Part shown: positions 49,839 to 63,532 of the stretch, piece after piece
How positions within the stretch are numbered: position 1 is the stretch's first letter
Layout: every line of letters starts with the position of its first letter
Assembly: GCA_914767715.1 (NCBI GenBank)
Contig: OU612067.1
Location: 28,806,162-28,870,161, forward strand
Origin: Membranipora membranacea
Taxonomy: Eukaryota; Bryozoa; Gymnolaemata; Cheilostomatida; Membraniporidae
DNA: 64,000 nucleotides
Direction: 5' to 3'
The notes under the pieces: generated by a model
Seen by the model: only the letters and a program-made list of their open reading frames with translations
Told to the model about the DNA's origin: nothing
The model's database searches: none
Position numbers and translations under genes: made by a program

Positions 49839-51716
49839 TCGTGAAAGTTATGTTACATGTCTAGAGAATTCAGCAAAAGAGATTTTGAGGCTTCAGATGC
49901 TGTAGGTGCTCAGAAAAAAAAAGTTACAAATTTGATCAAAGACAAGCGGGAAGGTTGAGAGAGTATTGATTCGATTGTTTGATTTTGATGTTTCATGGGA
50001 CTGGTTGCCTTTCCAGAGTTCAAGCGATCACTTCATGAGTCTCAAGCAAAGTTATATGTGAACAGCTTGTGAGACCACAGCTGCTGATAAAAATGAAAAT
50101 GAACGACCTGAGATTGTGAAGTGAGAAATAACTCCACATTTTAGTCAGTTAATAATGATAGTTCAATATGAGTGCATATTTTTCATATGAGAGGTGTCGT
50201 GTTCGATCCCCTTTGGTGTGGGTGTTAGTAAGAGAATCCGGCCTTCACAAGTCCTTTGATCATGTACCCAGCATGATTCACAACAACTCCACAAGACCCA
50301 CTAAGTGAATCAAATGCGATTTTTCCCACAGATTAGGGCTGAGCATTGCAATAGATATTTTTCCCTTTGGCATAACATTTTGAAACGAAATCGAAACGAG
50401 ACTATTTCCCAGCTTGTTGGTTATTGAAGTTAAAGTCCAAAAGTATATTAGAATTGTTCAATGAATTTTGAGTGACTTGCGCAGTATGAGCAGAGTAAGA
50501 CTTTAGTATTGGCGGAGCCCTTAAAATAAGGAAAATTCAAAAATTAGTTTTAACAGATGTTTTTCATAGTTTCCCAATGATTCAAAAAAGTCCTATGCAA
50601 GATTAAGTAGCTGAGAAGATTCGGTCAAAAGCTTGTGTGCCTAGCTGAAGCAGGACTGGAAATAATTGATAGAAAAATATCATATATGTTAACCATTTGC
50701 AATGATACCCCTTTAATTCACTGTGCGCTGATGAGAGTATTCATGCATCCCTCAAAGGGCAGTGACCAGTAGCAAGCGACCCTCCATAGTATCTATGGGT
50801 AGCAAGGGTATAATTCTGCGAGTTTTTATTTTATTATGAGCTTTACAAACATACAGTACAGACCAGTGAGTTTACCATCACAAGGAAGCAGCAGGAAACC
50901 AACAATTTGATCTTTCTTATGCACGAAAAACCTCAAGCTATCACAATTGATTTGACTATTTCTTCAAATTCAAATCATTAAATTAGTCTCTAGGACCGCT
51001 AGACCCCGGAGAAAATCACACAAGTTTTTTTTACCTAAAATGGTTATTATTTTACCATAATCTTTTTGGCAACTTAATATGCCTTCAGAGCGAATTTCGA
51101 GATCAACATTTAACTGCGTCTGCATCTCTAACTGGGTCAGGAGCCCAAATTTACAAGACTGAACACCACAGGCTATCTCTACATACAGCCATATACTGCC
51201 ATAACTGTAGTATTGTCGTCAATGCTGAGAATTGGCAAGCTATGTGAGATCATTTAGGTGTTTGGAGAGGATTATTCCAGTGCAGTGAGCCCATGTTGTC
51301 TTTCTTATGTGTGGTGGCGATGCGCTTTGCATCAATGCACTTTCGATGGTAATTGAACAAATAACGAGACTATTATTATTATACTGTATTTTTTGCAACT
51401 TATGCAATGGTTAAAGAAGAATGATAAGTGGTATTACAAAGAGGATAACCAGTGCATTATAAAAGAAAACAAACTGAAGGGAGAGCACTGTTCTGCCATG
51501 ATCATTGCATGTCACAGTTTTGAATGGTTTTCTAGTTCTCAATTATCAATGATAATTATAACGATGCAGTGCGAGGAGTTAGCAGGATTGAAGAGGTGGT
51601 GATAAGAGATCATTATTCTACCCTCCTCGATTCGACCAATGTTGGGTCCCAAGGATTCAGACACATAAATAATGATGGTTCAAAAGCCACGGGTAAGATC
51701 AAGTGGCGAAGGTGAA
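49839..51716. other. Intergenic stretch between gene D relics and gene C 3' end
   Basis: No gene is supportable. A segment near 50190-50240 (GTGTTCGATCCCC, a tRNA box B lookalike) may be an old SINE, but no matching box A was seen. The plus-strand frame at 51393-51602 lacks motifs or splice context. Confidence 0.45.
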
Positions 51717-54700
51717 TTATTTCTTCTTCTTTATGATGGGAGGTAGTCTTTTGAGCGGTGGAGGCAGCTCAGGAATTTTGGTAAGTGTAGGCATCCACTT
51801 GTTTATGCGACTGGCCTCAGTAGAGATGTTGTTCATATGCTCTTTGAAGCCAGGAAGAGGAAGATGACAGGTAAATGTCCAATTTCTTGTGAAGTATGGC
51901 TCACAAAGATCCCATTCATAGATCCAGATGTGTTTAGGTTTGGGGGGCGGGGGCGCTACTTCAACCTCTTCATCTTGGAGAGTCTATGAATAAGGAAACA
52001 GTGTGATGATGCTGATATGGAGACGAAGGAGATGGAAACGATGAGGCAGATAGAGATAATGACAGACTGAATGCTTAGACTATCGGATGTAGTTTTAAAA
52101 AAGGCAGTTATATACTGTAAAATATTTGAGTTTTTCAGTTACCATATAACCTAGACGACCTAGCACTACTGCAAGCTATTGCAGCAACCTTGAGATCACC
52201 CCTTCAAGTAAGATATTTTAACAGGAGTTTTCCCTACTTTTCCCATTAATGTGAATCTTGTGTCAATTTCCCGAACCCCTGGCTATGCCTATTAGAGTAT
52301 GTCATGTTCATTAAAACAACTCGGTAAAAACCTCCATCTGATCAACCACTTTGGCTGATTGCACTTGGCTTCCCCATTTAATTTTATCCTAGTCGATGTG
52401 TGATGAATTGGTTTGCGCTTCCGTTGATATTAGAAAAGGGATGATTATAAAATTTGATCTAGGCTGCACAGGCTACTTTCTAATTGCAATGATCAATGCT
52501 AGCTATTCAAACAATCATCACAAGGTATTAAAATGGTCAAGCAGATATCCAATGAAAGCTGAGAGCAGAGACAGCTAGGTACAACACTGGATATAAGCAC
52601 ATTCAGAGCAGCCACTACTTCACCTTTCTCAGTTTGAGCCACTGAGCTCTTTCCCAAGCCTGAACGAGGTTACAAGCTTTAGTTCAAAAACTAGACTAGA
52701 CTAGACTTGATTAGATTCGTGGAAATGCAACCTATGAAGATAATATCGAGTTTTTAGATGACCCTTTTAACTGTTCTATACTGAAGCAGTTGCCATACAG
52801 AAATTTAAAATAAGTGGTGCTTTAGGACCAGCCAGTCGTCAATGACAACTAGTTTTAATGATTTGTTCCAAATTTATATATTATATTTAGTATTTTTTCC
52901 TCCAACCATCTGCCGTCTTTTAGAGACGCAATTTCTTGCTGTGAACAGTGGGTATGATTCATCATAAGCCTGAGGCCATCCATAAGGCGTATGATTGGAT
53001 GTGATTTAGCATTGACAACTTTCTGTGGAATACAATAGTGATTTCAGGATGGCCTTGGATACCAAAATCAAGTCAATAAACGAACAGGTAAAATGAATGA
53101 TCTCTTGACAAAACTTACCGCAGCATATCTACCAAGATCGAACATCTGTCTGTTGTTTGAGCCAGAGGCTGCCATGTTGCGTCCTCCTTTCACCGTCACT
53201 CTTGTCTTTGGTTTCTCCTGCCAGGTTGGAAGAGTGGGAATTATTATCTCTGGCAACTCCAAGCTTGGTGGAGTTGTCATTGGAGTACCAAGGTAACTAT
53301 CAGCTAAAAGATTGAAGTTCAAAGCAGAGTTACAGGCTAGTAAAAAAGATGCGGCAGGAAACTGTTTCTAATCAAAGCCCATTTAGCTTGCGGGCTGCAA
53401 AGGTTTTGAATTCCTGTAATGATATATTATACTTAATTTATACATGGAAGCCATTATTGCTTGCAATCAAAACAGAAAATTAATCAAAAGCTAGAGAATC
53501 AACATACACATATCAAGGTCTAAGCTATCTGTTCGCTTTTTTCTGATAGAAGGCGGAACATTAGATCCATCTTCCTTTGTAGATTTGACCCCCTTTCGTT
53601 GTGAGGCTGGAACCATGGACTTAAGCTTCTCCTTTGCTTTTTCTGCATTATGTACTTGTACCACTATATCTGCAAACATTTTTAGAAAGTCAGCTAATTG
53701 ATGGGAGCCAAAGTAAACCACTGCTTAAGTTCTCGGGAAGGGTTTTGTCAATTCATTGTTGCCGAACATTGCGTGACTGACCTTGCAAGATACAACACCA
53801 CAGAGAGCTTGCTTCATTTTCCTGCCAGATGTGACACACAAATTTTTTTTTATCAATTTAAGTTTTGCATCATGTTATCATACGAGGCAACATGTTCAAG
53901 GGGGAATCAGAGAATTATTTTTCTCAAGGATAAGGTGGCGGGGTTTCATGAAGACTTAATTGAAGTGTAACTTTGAAGTGTAACTTTGAAGTGTAACTTT
54001 GAAGTGTAACTTTGAAGTGTGAAGAAATACGAAATAATGTAAGAAAAGTATAGCAGTGAAGACGGAAGAATAACAAAAATGATAATTTGGCCATGAAAAT
54101 TGACAGGTAAGTGTAAAGACCAATTTCAGTTATTGTTTTACGATTACTGTAACGATTCATTGAACCAAAGCGTAGAGGAATGGAGGAACAACAATCAACC
54201 TGGATCTTTATTTTCGATGATTTTACTTTTTCTAAATGATGATGACTTGACTCGGGTAGCAGATATTTGTTGCCGTGGTGGAAAATTTGCTGTTAAAGAA
54301 TCAGTGAGGTATTACTATTGCAGCAATGAAGGCATACAAACCTAACCGCAAATCTGTTGACCACGTATGGTATTCAGGGTAGGGAAATTTTAGGGTGTGT
54401 TAAGCAGATATTTGTTAAATACCTGAGCAGAGTTATAGGAGTGAGATTTTTTATATAAACAAACACTCCCTTGATGTGTTCTTATTTGACGGAGTTTGTC
54501 ATCAACTTGACAGTTTGATCTGGTACTGCTTAGTATGCAGAAAAATGAAAGGAAAGAAGAAGACAGCAATGAAAGTGATGACAAAACTAGAAGAGCAGAA
54601 TGAAAGTGCAAACATATGAAGAGAAGAAGCTTCAGAATGAAGTTTAAAAGTACATTACCACTAGTACTACGGCGACTTGCTCGACGAGCTGATCCACGTG

Positions 54701-57700
54701 ATTCTGAACCTGAAGTTTGAGAAGAAAATCATTTGACACAAGGTAATTTTCTTTTACATAATAAAATCTAGCAAAGAAATTTCCCATGGTTTGAATACAT
54801 GGGAATTATCGTCTTTAATGTTATTGAATATATTTGAATGAGAATTAGTATGACCATGGTATAATTAATATTATGCTGTGAATTTATTTCTGTTCTGCAA
54901 CAATTAAGTTATTTTGAGATTCCAACATTGAGACATGGCTAATAAAAAGAAAGACGAAGTAAAATATGCAGAGTCTAAGAGAACCAAGAGTTTCCATATA
55001 CGACTATTAGCATACAATGAACTATCATCCATAGTTTGATTTTGATAAATTGTCGCATGTGAGGACTGTTTTTTCTTTCATGATAACAAAAACATTGAAT
55101 TGCTAGACATCAATGCCTCTGGCAATCAGACCATTTCATGCGATCTTTGTTCCCCTGTTAAATTGAGAAACAACTATCTTATTAATAGGCGATTATCAGA
55201 GGGATAGATTTCACTCATATCGACCTGATTGTCTCGAAAAATACAATAATGAGGTGTGATAGCCCCACGTTTTTATAATTTTTGATATCAATATAATTTG
55301 TGGCGCACATATTCATGACCTGCAAGCAATATCACACAGCACTAGATTTGATGCACTAACTATCTAATTCATCATACAAAAATATCAGTCAGGTGCAACA
55401 GCAAAAGATACATCGTGCTAATTTGCTGTGATGGTCAAGAGTTGGGCCAAAATATGATGTGTTTACATTCATAATCATGCTGATATGAATTCCTCTGAAA
55501 GCGGTAAATACTTTTGTAAACCTGTGAGATGTTAGCTGGCATCTCGAATAAATGTGTTAATCATCAACTTATACTGGGCTAATATCAACCATCAGCTTGG
55601 AAAGCATAATCAGGCTAGCAGTTGAACATAGTGGAATTTTGGAGTTCGATTCACTTTCCCTGCAATAATTTTTGTGTTTAATATGAAATAGAAAAATGCA
55701 AAGCAGAAAACCCTAGTTAAACCACTGCTGACACAGCTGGGCTTTGTCCAGCAGTACCACCAGTCAAAGATTTAAATAGAGAGTTGTGGCATCAAAACAT
55801 CTAGCCAGTAGCTTTGAATGGAGTTATATGAGCTCTCAAAATGTAAGGAGTATCTTCTTCCCCAGCCATCCACCATTAGTGATGACATATGTTGAGGTTG
55901 ACCAATCAGGTGCCTTTAAAATCTAGCTGAGTTCCAACATTTTTATTAGTGTTGGATCTCAGCTAGATTTTAAAGGCACCTGATTGGTCAACCTCAACAT
56001 ATGTCATCACTAATGCTGGATGGCTGGGGAAGAAGATACTCCTTACATTTTGAGAGCTCATATATATCCATTCAAAGCTACTGGCTAGATGTTTTGATGC
56101 AACAACTCTCTATTTAAATTTTTGACTGGTGGCACTGCTGGGCAAAGCCCAGCCGTGTCAGCAGTGGTTTAAATATTGATTCACATAGTGGCAAGTTTGT
56201 CATAACTTAGGTCAGGCCTTTTAGACGGAAGCATTTGATCTACAGTTTGTTGGTAAATATTAGTGAACGCGAACAGGAGAAAGCATTAGAGCAGCTTATA
56301 GCTGTTGTTAAATGGAATGGCTGTAACTCATACTTGGGACTCTCAGGTGGTCTTGTTCTAAAAGTATGGAGTAGCATATAAAAACAGCAATGAATATCAC
56401 TGAGTGTTTAAGCTGACAAAACTCATTTTGAAGTGATAATTTAAAGTTATAGTCGCAAAATTATAATATATATTAGATCATTTGTTATTAGTAGATTAAG
56501 ATTAGTTTTATATTGATAGCCATGAGAACATATGAGTTTGCAGGTTATTGTGTTTGAACTTACTGTCGCTGTGTTTCAGATCTTCATCTGTGAATTAGCA
56601 AAGATAGAATTATACAAAAAATTATATTTTAAAATTTTAATGTTATGTTATGTAGGAATGGCGAGTGATAGCGGATAGTATATAGCTGCGGTCTAATGAT
56701 CTGCAGCAAGCCTGGATCAACAAGTGCAAATCACTACCAGAAACTTATCGCAATGTGCTTTAGTTTTGGTGTCTTTCACTAACACTCGCCCAGTTTGCTC
56801 AAAGGTATTTCTTTGCATCCCATGTTAGGACTGTCTGACTGTTGATCAAACTTCTAATGGCTTGGGAATCCGATTTCCACTCTATTGGTATTTTTGTATG
56901 TAAGGTTAGGAATGAAGAGTCATTGCAGGGGAGTGTAGCTGCAGGTCACTAGCGCAATGGCTATCTGCGTTCACAGCGGTGTTTTGAATGCAACCTAAAT
57001 TTATCTCACTTTTTCTCCGTAATGAATGATTAAGAGGAAGATACAACATACAGTGGTGCGCGTACCACTGCACAACACACTGGTCTTCAGCTAGAAACCA
57101 TGAGTCAAGTGCTGTTTCGAGGCCTTCTCTAGTACAATCTCCTCATGGCCGGCCCTAGCAGCATGAAGCCACCCCTGTGTGTTGATGAGCATCTCAATCA
57201 ATCTCATCGATCCCTCAGCACATTTTGTAAGTTTCGGTGGTTTGACATAAGTGGTGTGTTTACGCTGTTGCGCAACCAGGGAGGCTGCCAACTCGTCATT
57301 GTTTCAGTGAAACAATGTTCGCCCCATCACTCTTATGCTTATACTCTAAGCCAAACCAGTGCAGGGAGGTTTGCTTTCCATCAACTCATTGGCGCAACAT
57401 CCCTAATCGTCAAGGCACCCGCCCCTTGTACCATAGTTCACTACTCAAATTCACCACATTGAGCATAGTACAACTCATACACAAGTCAGAGAGACAACTT
57501 GTTTGCGCTACAGCCAGTGGGCTGACTGTGATCTCCTGTCTCGCTCTGCCTGCCTTTCATGCGATGGCCAAGTTTTTAAACCTATGTTTGTAATGCCTTA
57601 GATCTAACTCACATTCACTTTGGTTTTTCACCCTGCAGACATTAAAATACTTTAATTAGAGTATTAAAGGCATAATCCCGCTTAGCCTTCTACCCCGAGC

Positions 57701-60700
57701 AGTTTGCTAATCATCACTTAATCCCCTCAATCTAATCCTTACAAGGATTATAAACAAAGGAATTGAATGCTGGCCAACTCCACAAAACATGGCATTGTGT
57801 CACCAGACCTTCGTATCTTGTCAGTTTTCTCTCACGCGCATTTGAGAGATTTTCTTCCCGAGGCACCGTCAATTCCATCAGTATTAGTGCTTTTTCTTTG
57901 TCAGACCAGACAATTAAGTCTGGTCTTTGGTTCGTGATCACAATATGCTGTGGTATGCTGAGCTTCTCTGTGAGGTCGCATCTCACCTGCCATTCTCCGC
58001 TGTTCATCAATCCCTTTTAGCACAAAATCTTTCCACGCGCTTCACCATCAGCATTAGCATATTCACACTTCTCCGTGACATATTTACACAATACTTTCAG
58101 GACTTGATTATGCCTATACGTGTATCTTCCAAGGCTCTGCGGGCAATTCGACAGAATATGTCGAAGTGTGCCCTTGGAAGAGCACTCTAGTTCTCGGTCA
58201 AATTCCAGCGTTCCAGGTTCGCTGGGGTTGGTAGTTGATCATAAGCTGCACCAACCAGAAAGCTGATCCTTTGTGGCTTCATCGACCACATTTCTGTCCT
58301 TTTGAGCTGACGCTGCTCAACAGACTCCCAACAAGTCCACCTGCCTTGTTGGGCTTGGCCTATAGCTTGTGTCTGGCGGCGCTCCTCTTCCATCTTGCGA
58401 ACCTCATCAACTACCATCTCCCGTCTAACCTTTGGGCTTTCCTTTGGGAACTACCGGTTTGCTTCCCAGCCGATGCCATGACGTGCAGTTGTCACAGCAC
58501 CCACAATCTCACTTATCTTCAGTCGAGATTTGGCATCTCTGACAGTATCTGTGACAGACCACTTTTTACTTGTGTTGTTTTATAGTTACACTCGGCACAT
58601 CAATGCAACGCGCTGGGTAACTCGTCTTTTATATAAGAAAAATAATGGTTTCAATCTAGTTTATAACTGTAACTGCTTTTATGAAAGAAGTCGATGAATC
58701 TTCTGACAGAGAAAAAGTTATCATGACCGTTAACACCCTCCAATTATTACACCGGTGGTTGCAACCACAAGTTCATCATATTGTGTACTCTCAATATCAC
58801 TACCATTTGAAGTTTTGATCCTTTCATAATGGTTATTCCAGTATTCAATGTGTCATCTTGGGCAGGTGTGCTGTTAATAAAGTTGATCTAAAGAGGGACC
58901 CTTTTTAATATTGAGCTTTGTGCATGCTGAGAATATCATAACTCATAAGTAAAGCAGGCTCAGCAAGGAGAATTTAAAAACAAAATATTGAAGTGATTAT
59001 CACATGGAAAAATAATGAAGCATCGGCTGAATCTGCACTTAGTAGTCAACATTTCAACATGTGGAGGACTTGAATTCAAGTCAATGGGATCAAATACATT
59101 GCTTTGGTTCTAGGATCTGAGAGTGACTTATTGACAAGATTAGTTGAAGTGCCAATTCCATGTTGCGCACTGGTATAAGGCAGTTAAAAAAATTAAACCT
59201 CTTAGAAGCAAGCTGTGTCGATGGTCTAGGTTGCAGAGAATCAAATCACTTGCTGCAAAAATCTTTCCATAAATTGGTACATACAATACAGTGCTGAGTG
59301 TACCAACCGGCCCCCTTGTCATTCAGATTTGATAGCACCTAAATATGCCTTGGTTTTCAAATAATAATAAGTTTGAGCACTTGAGTTGCCATTACCTTTA
59401 GGGCCGGGCAATGGTGCTGACCCTCTGCCTGCAGGAAATTTAACAAATGATTTCATGTAGTGAATAACAGCACAGCAGCATGACTCAGTTTTGTGTAGCT
59501 GTATTTGGTAGTATCTTCACGCAGCAAATCTATGCTGCTTATTATTTTGACATCTCTCACTTCCTTGTGATTCTGTTTAACCTAGCATTTTTACTCTTGC
59601 TGATAGACTAATAATCTTATTGATAAATGTTGTAGCACTTGCTAAATGAATTGTGAATTTATTGATCAGCTCCCATGTTGGGTGATTTCTATTCAAGCAT
59701 CACAGGTTGCATTCTTTGGACAATCAGTTAGTATATCTGAGGTATCATGAATCAAGGTCCATTCACGAGGGAGGTGATTAATGAGAGTTTTTAACTATGG
59801 AAATTGGAACATGAAAACAGTCACAATGCAGTATCTTTGTGCACCAAATTGATACAATTTTTGAGCAAATCATTGATTTTTGTGCTGCAATAGTTACATA
59901 GGGATTTAGTTAATCTCAGCCTAGTCTAAGGGAGAGAAGGGAGAGTATTTCTATTTCTGACCTTCGATCAACCTCTCAACAAAATTGCAGGTATAAGTGA
60001 CTTGAATAAAAAATGCAAGAGTCGGATTTTGGGATTGGAGTGTTTGAATGATATTGATCTCCCTTGCACTACCTAACTTCTACTGCTATTACCAAACATG
60101 AAGTAGTAATTCACTTCTACACTTACCATGAAGCTTGTTAGACTTTGATTTAGACATTGCAGTAGTAGGTAAAACCATAGAGGTTCCTTCTACAAATTGG
60201 TAAACATAAAATCTGATACAGGTCTGGAATCGATTGTGCCAGCGTCTACTACTTTAGCCGGTCAAACTGAATGAGCATGGGTTCAAAAGTAAATTGCTCA
60301 TGATCCATTATATGTTTGCTAGCTCAAAGTTCACGGATTCATCTCTTGAATGTCTCAATGCGAAGCTAAAAACTGTCGTCAAAAGATTCTCTCACACGGT
60401 ATGGTTTTGATGATTTATTGTCTCCAGTGTTCTGATTTAAGTCTTCCACATAAACTAGGTAGTATCATCATGTTGAATGATTTTTGTGTTTGAAAATAAA
60501 GCAATAGAACTTACTCTTTACATTTCTTTCAGCTTTCTTCTTCTTCTCAGACTTCATTTTCCTAGAAAAATAAACAGATTTCAACATCATTAAAATCGGA
60601 ATCGATTATTGATATTAATTCTTAAATCATGAAAGGGGAAATGAAAAGCAAACAAAGAAAAAGTTGTGTCTCCTGAGCTTTAACTCTAACCAAAGAGACA

Positions 60701-63532
60701 GCAGATTCCTATAATAAGAAGTAAAGATTTAATTTAGGACGTGTTCTTCTTTCAAGTTCAAAGTACTTACATTAGTAGAAGCTTTGATATTGTTGCTTGA
60801 CAAACTTACCTCTGCTGAGGCCTTCTTTCTGCACCAGGTTCATTGTTGCTGCAAATATGATTAGCACTATTAATTAGAGAGAGAGAACCTGGTGATGTTG
60901 GGGTCAATTAAAATGCATTTTGTGTTGTTTTAGTAAGACTTAAATTAATTTAAACCCAAGGGATTAGGCAAGAGTAGTAGTTCTGATAGAGCGGTTAGTG
61001 GTTCTGATGATATCAAGTTGACCACAAGAACAAACATACTCGAGTTAGTAGTAATGAAAGAAACCATCTGACATTAAAACATCGACCAATAAACCATCAA
61101 CAAAATAACGCTTGATCTTAACACAAAAAAACACACATTTTACAAACCTTTTGCCAGACTTGCTGTGAAACAATTGAATTGAAATGAATTCTAGCCCGAG
61201 AAAATGCAGTAATTTCATGTTAAATACAGGTAAATAATGGGCGCTACTTTAGGGTTCATGTTACATGATTGAAGAAAAACACTGCTTGATGTAATGAATG
61301 ATTATTCATAGCAAAAGTAACTACATTATGACAGGTGGTTGGAAAAGAGAAACTTAATCAAAATAACAAAGACCCAGCAATTGCAAATTCCAATTGGAAG
61401 TTTTAATGGCAATCATCCTAGCTAATGAATATAAATATAAAATACAAATATAAAAATGCAAGATTATCTCAAAGTTTTAGATCAGTCCTATTGATGAAAT
61501 AGTCTAAGATAATATACTCACATTTTTACCAGGCTTCTCCCTTGCACTGTCTTTCCACTAGACAGTACCTGGCCCAGTTGGTTTTCAGGATCACTACGCA
61601 CAAAAAACAGTTTTGATTAACATAACATGTCTCATATTTTGGTCCAGTTGTGTCTTCACAGATCCGGTAAGCAGTTACTTATTGAACATAAAATCAAATA
61701 CAAGAATTGACTCCACCTGGTGAATATTTGTGATATAGACGTACTGATTCTTCAGTTTGACTTTTCCTTTGAGATTTAGCTTTAGTCCTGCTTTTCCAAT
61801 AGAGGCTTTGGAAGCAATAGCATCCCCCAGTTTGCTATATTTGGAAACAAAGAGAAACAGATGAAAATAAGAATTAAGACTCTAACTATCTAGTTTGCAA
61901 GGGATTAAGGTGAGGAATATCGAGCGCTGAAGCTAGCAGACCTCCTTGGGAGACAACTCTGTGAACTCATAAAAAACACAGCAACCCTAGTATCAGCTAT
62001 CAGTATCAGATTTTCAAGAGGGTCAAACTGGGAGGCCATGTTATTGATCTTTGATTTTCGAAGTCAGCAAATGCATCAGCTAACTTTTAGTCACTAACAT
62101 GGCCTAATATCATTTTACTAGAGACATACCAAATTTCTTAACCTGAGTAAACAATGCCCAAAACCTTGGCTTGCACAACAAATAGGATAGCTAATCAATG
62201 TCAAATATTTCCATCCCAAAATACTTACAATTTCCCATGAGAAGTACTAGAGTGAGGGGGTATCTCTGATGATTGCGTAGCTGTAGGGATGGCTGGTAAC
62301 ACTTTGTACGGAGAGTCCAGTGTTGGCGCAGAGAAGCCATCTTTGTTTTCCTCCTCTGCTATACATGACCAAAAAGAATATAACATATCTTGGAGCCAGG
62401 TAATCCCTAAAAATCTGCTTTTATTCAAGCCTCAGATCTGTTGATCTACAGTCAAACATTGATTCAAATTCCTGCACAGGAAAAACTAATATGGCAGAAA
62501 ATAAAACTCAGCTTTGTTATAAATGCAAACACTTGCCCTGGAAAAAAAATTGTATTGTTATCTTTTTCAACACATTCTATAGCCTGTAATTATTAGAATA
62601 CTCAAGCAAACCCATCGCAAGCTGTTGCTTATAAGAACCCATTGTGGAAACTTATGATAAATTCATATGGAAAAAATGAAAGAAAAGTAATATATGGAGA
62701 GTACACATAAATCATATTAGAGTTACCCCTGGATCTATTATTCTTTATCAGCCTCTTCATGATTGCTGGATGCATAAACAATTGTAGTTAATTACTTTCA
62801 AGGCCTTGTTGCTGCTTGGTTGCTTCATTGAACCATCCGTTGTGAAAAAAATTGAAAGCCATTTATCTTCATTGGTCAATTGAAATAAAGAGTCTACCAG
62901 CTACTCTTCATGGTTTTATTATTGAGAAAAACAAAATGTTAGTATATGGCTCGAATGAAGCCAAATTATAATTTTTCTATTAAAACAAAAAGTGACCATA
63001 GCTTTGTACTAAATAGGTTTTCTATGCTTTCTGTTCTTTTCTGGTAGTGATAGTCAGTAGTGATAAAAACATATAATTCAAATATGACTGATATTCAGGC
63101 TCAAATTTAGTTGTTGGCCTCGCTGTTATCCTTTCACACAAATCATGGTGCAAAACTATGACCATGTATTGTAAGCCTCAGGGTGTTCAAATATAGATTG
63201 AATTATGACTGATATTACCTCTGACACGGTTGAACTGAGAGCCTTTCCTACCATCTATATTACTTATACTGCTTTGCAATATTCTTCCCATCACCTTCTT
63301 TGTGAAGACTGCACTCTCCTGATGAACCAGAGACTTACAATATAATATGGATTGCGCCAAGAAACAATTAGCATGTTAGCATAACATGCAAACACACTCG
63401 CAAAAAAGGGTAAGTTGATCAAATTAACATAGGTAGATCACTGATATACTTACCTTTCTACTCTGAGGGCGTGAGGTCACAAATGTTTCTCTACTTCGTT
63501 CTTCAGAAGCTGTCCTCACAAATTTATACTCC
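51717..63532 (-). CDS. Gene C: basic low-complexity protein of unknown function, 5' end outside window
   Basis: Sixteen exons, right to left: 63532-63454, 63318-63219, 62765-62727, 62358-62229, 61834-61745, 61593-61522, 61162-61148, 60848-60810, 60562-60516, 60189-60127, 59428-59396, 56587-56564, 54709-54659, 53669-53510, 53296-53119, 51983-51717. All are GT-AG and all phases chain, giving 462 residues and a TAA at 51719-51717. The first exon enters in phase 2, so the start lies upstream. The protein is rich in Lys, Arg, Ser and Pro (SEKKKKAERNVKK, SARRASRRSTS) and looks mostly disordered. Its most ordered part is the last exon, with PKHIWIYEWDLCEPYF, NWTFTCHLPLPGF and a poly-Lys end. No signal peptide or membrane helix is seen, so an intracellular role is likely. 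I do not recognise the family. Confidence 0.82.
53962..54020. repeat. 13-bp tandem repeat in a gene C intron
   Basis: GAAGTGTAACTTT is repeated four times in perfect register, with a partial fifth copy. It lies in the intron between the 54709-54659 and 53669-53510 exons. Confidence 0.95.
55721..56168. mobile_element. 448-bp palindromic MITE flanked by TTAA (family 2)
   Basis: Starts ACCACTGCTGACACAGC and ends CAGCAGTGGT, with TTAA on both sides (55717-55720 and 56169-56172). The arms are inverted copies along nearly their whole length and meet around a short centre at about 55938-55955. It sits in a gene C intron. A shorter relative lies at 40255-40469. No open frame is present. Confidence 0.88.
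57080..58575 (-). mobile_element. Decayed retroelement, 3' coding remnant
   Basis: Read on the minus strand, conceptual translation gives KKWSVTDTVRDAKSRL, VGAVTTARHGIGWEANR, then a stop. It continues with GRWTCWESVEQRQLKRTEMW and a C-x9-H-x4-C segment (CSSKGTLRHILSNC), then RPDLIVWSDKEKALILMELT and ERKLTRYEGLV. From memory of the family, this order of motifs follows the reverse-transcriptase domain in a widespread class of invertebrate retroelements. The frame is broken by at least two stops and a frame change near 58020, so it is inactive. It lies in an intron of gene C in the same orientation. The 5' reverse-transcriptase domain is absent. Confidence 0.72.

Noticed and set aside
50190-50240. 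GTTCGATCCCC, a tRNA box B lookalike
   Set aside because: No box A or cloverleaf could be drawn upstream. At best it is an old SINE trace.
54100-54345. Plus-strand frame of 81 codons with six Cys
   Set aside because: It sits alone in a gene C intron with no convincing neighbouring exon. It could be an exon relic, but nothing supports it.
57145-57593. Two overlapping plus-strand frames of 92-105 codons
   Set aside because: They are antisense to or beside the decayed minus-strand retroelement and show no domain.
58235-58585. Plus-strand frame of 116 codons
   Set aside because: It is the reverse shadow of the retroelement coding remnant.
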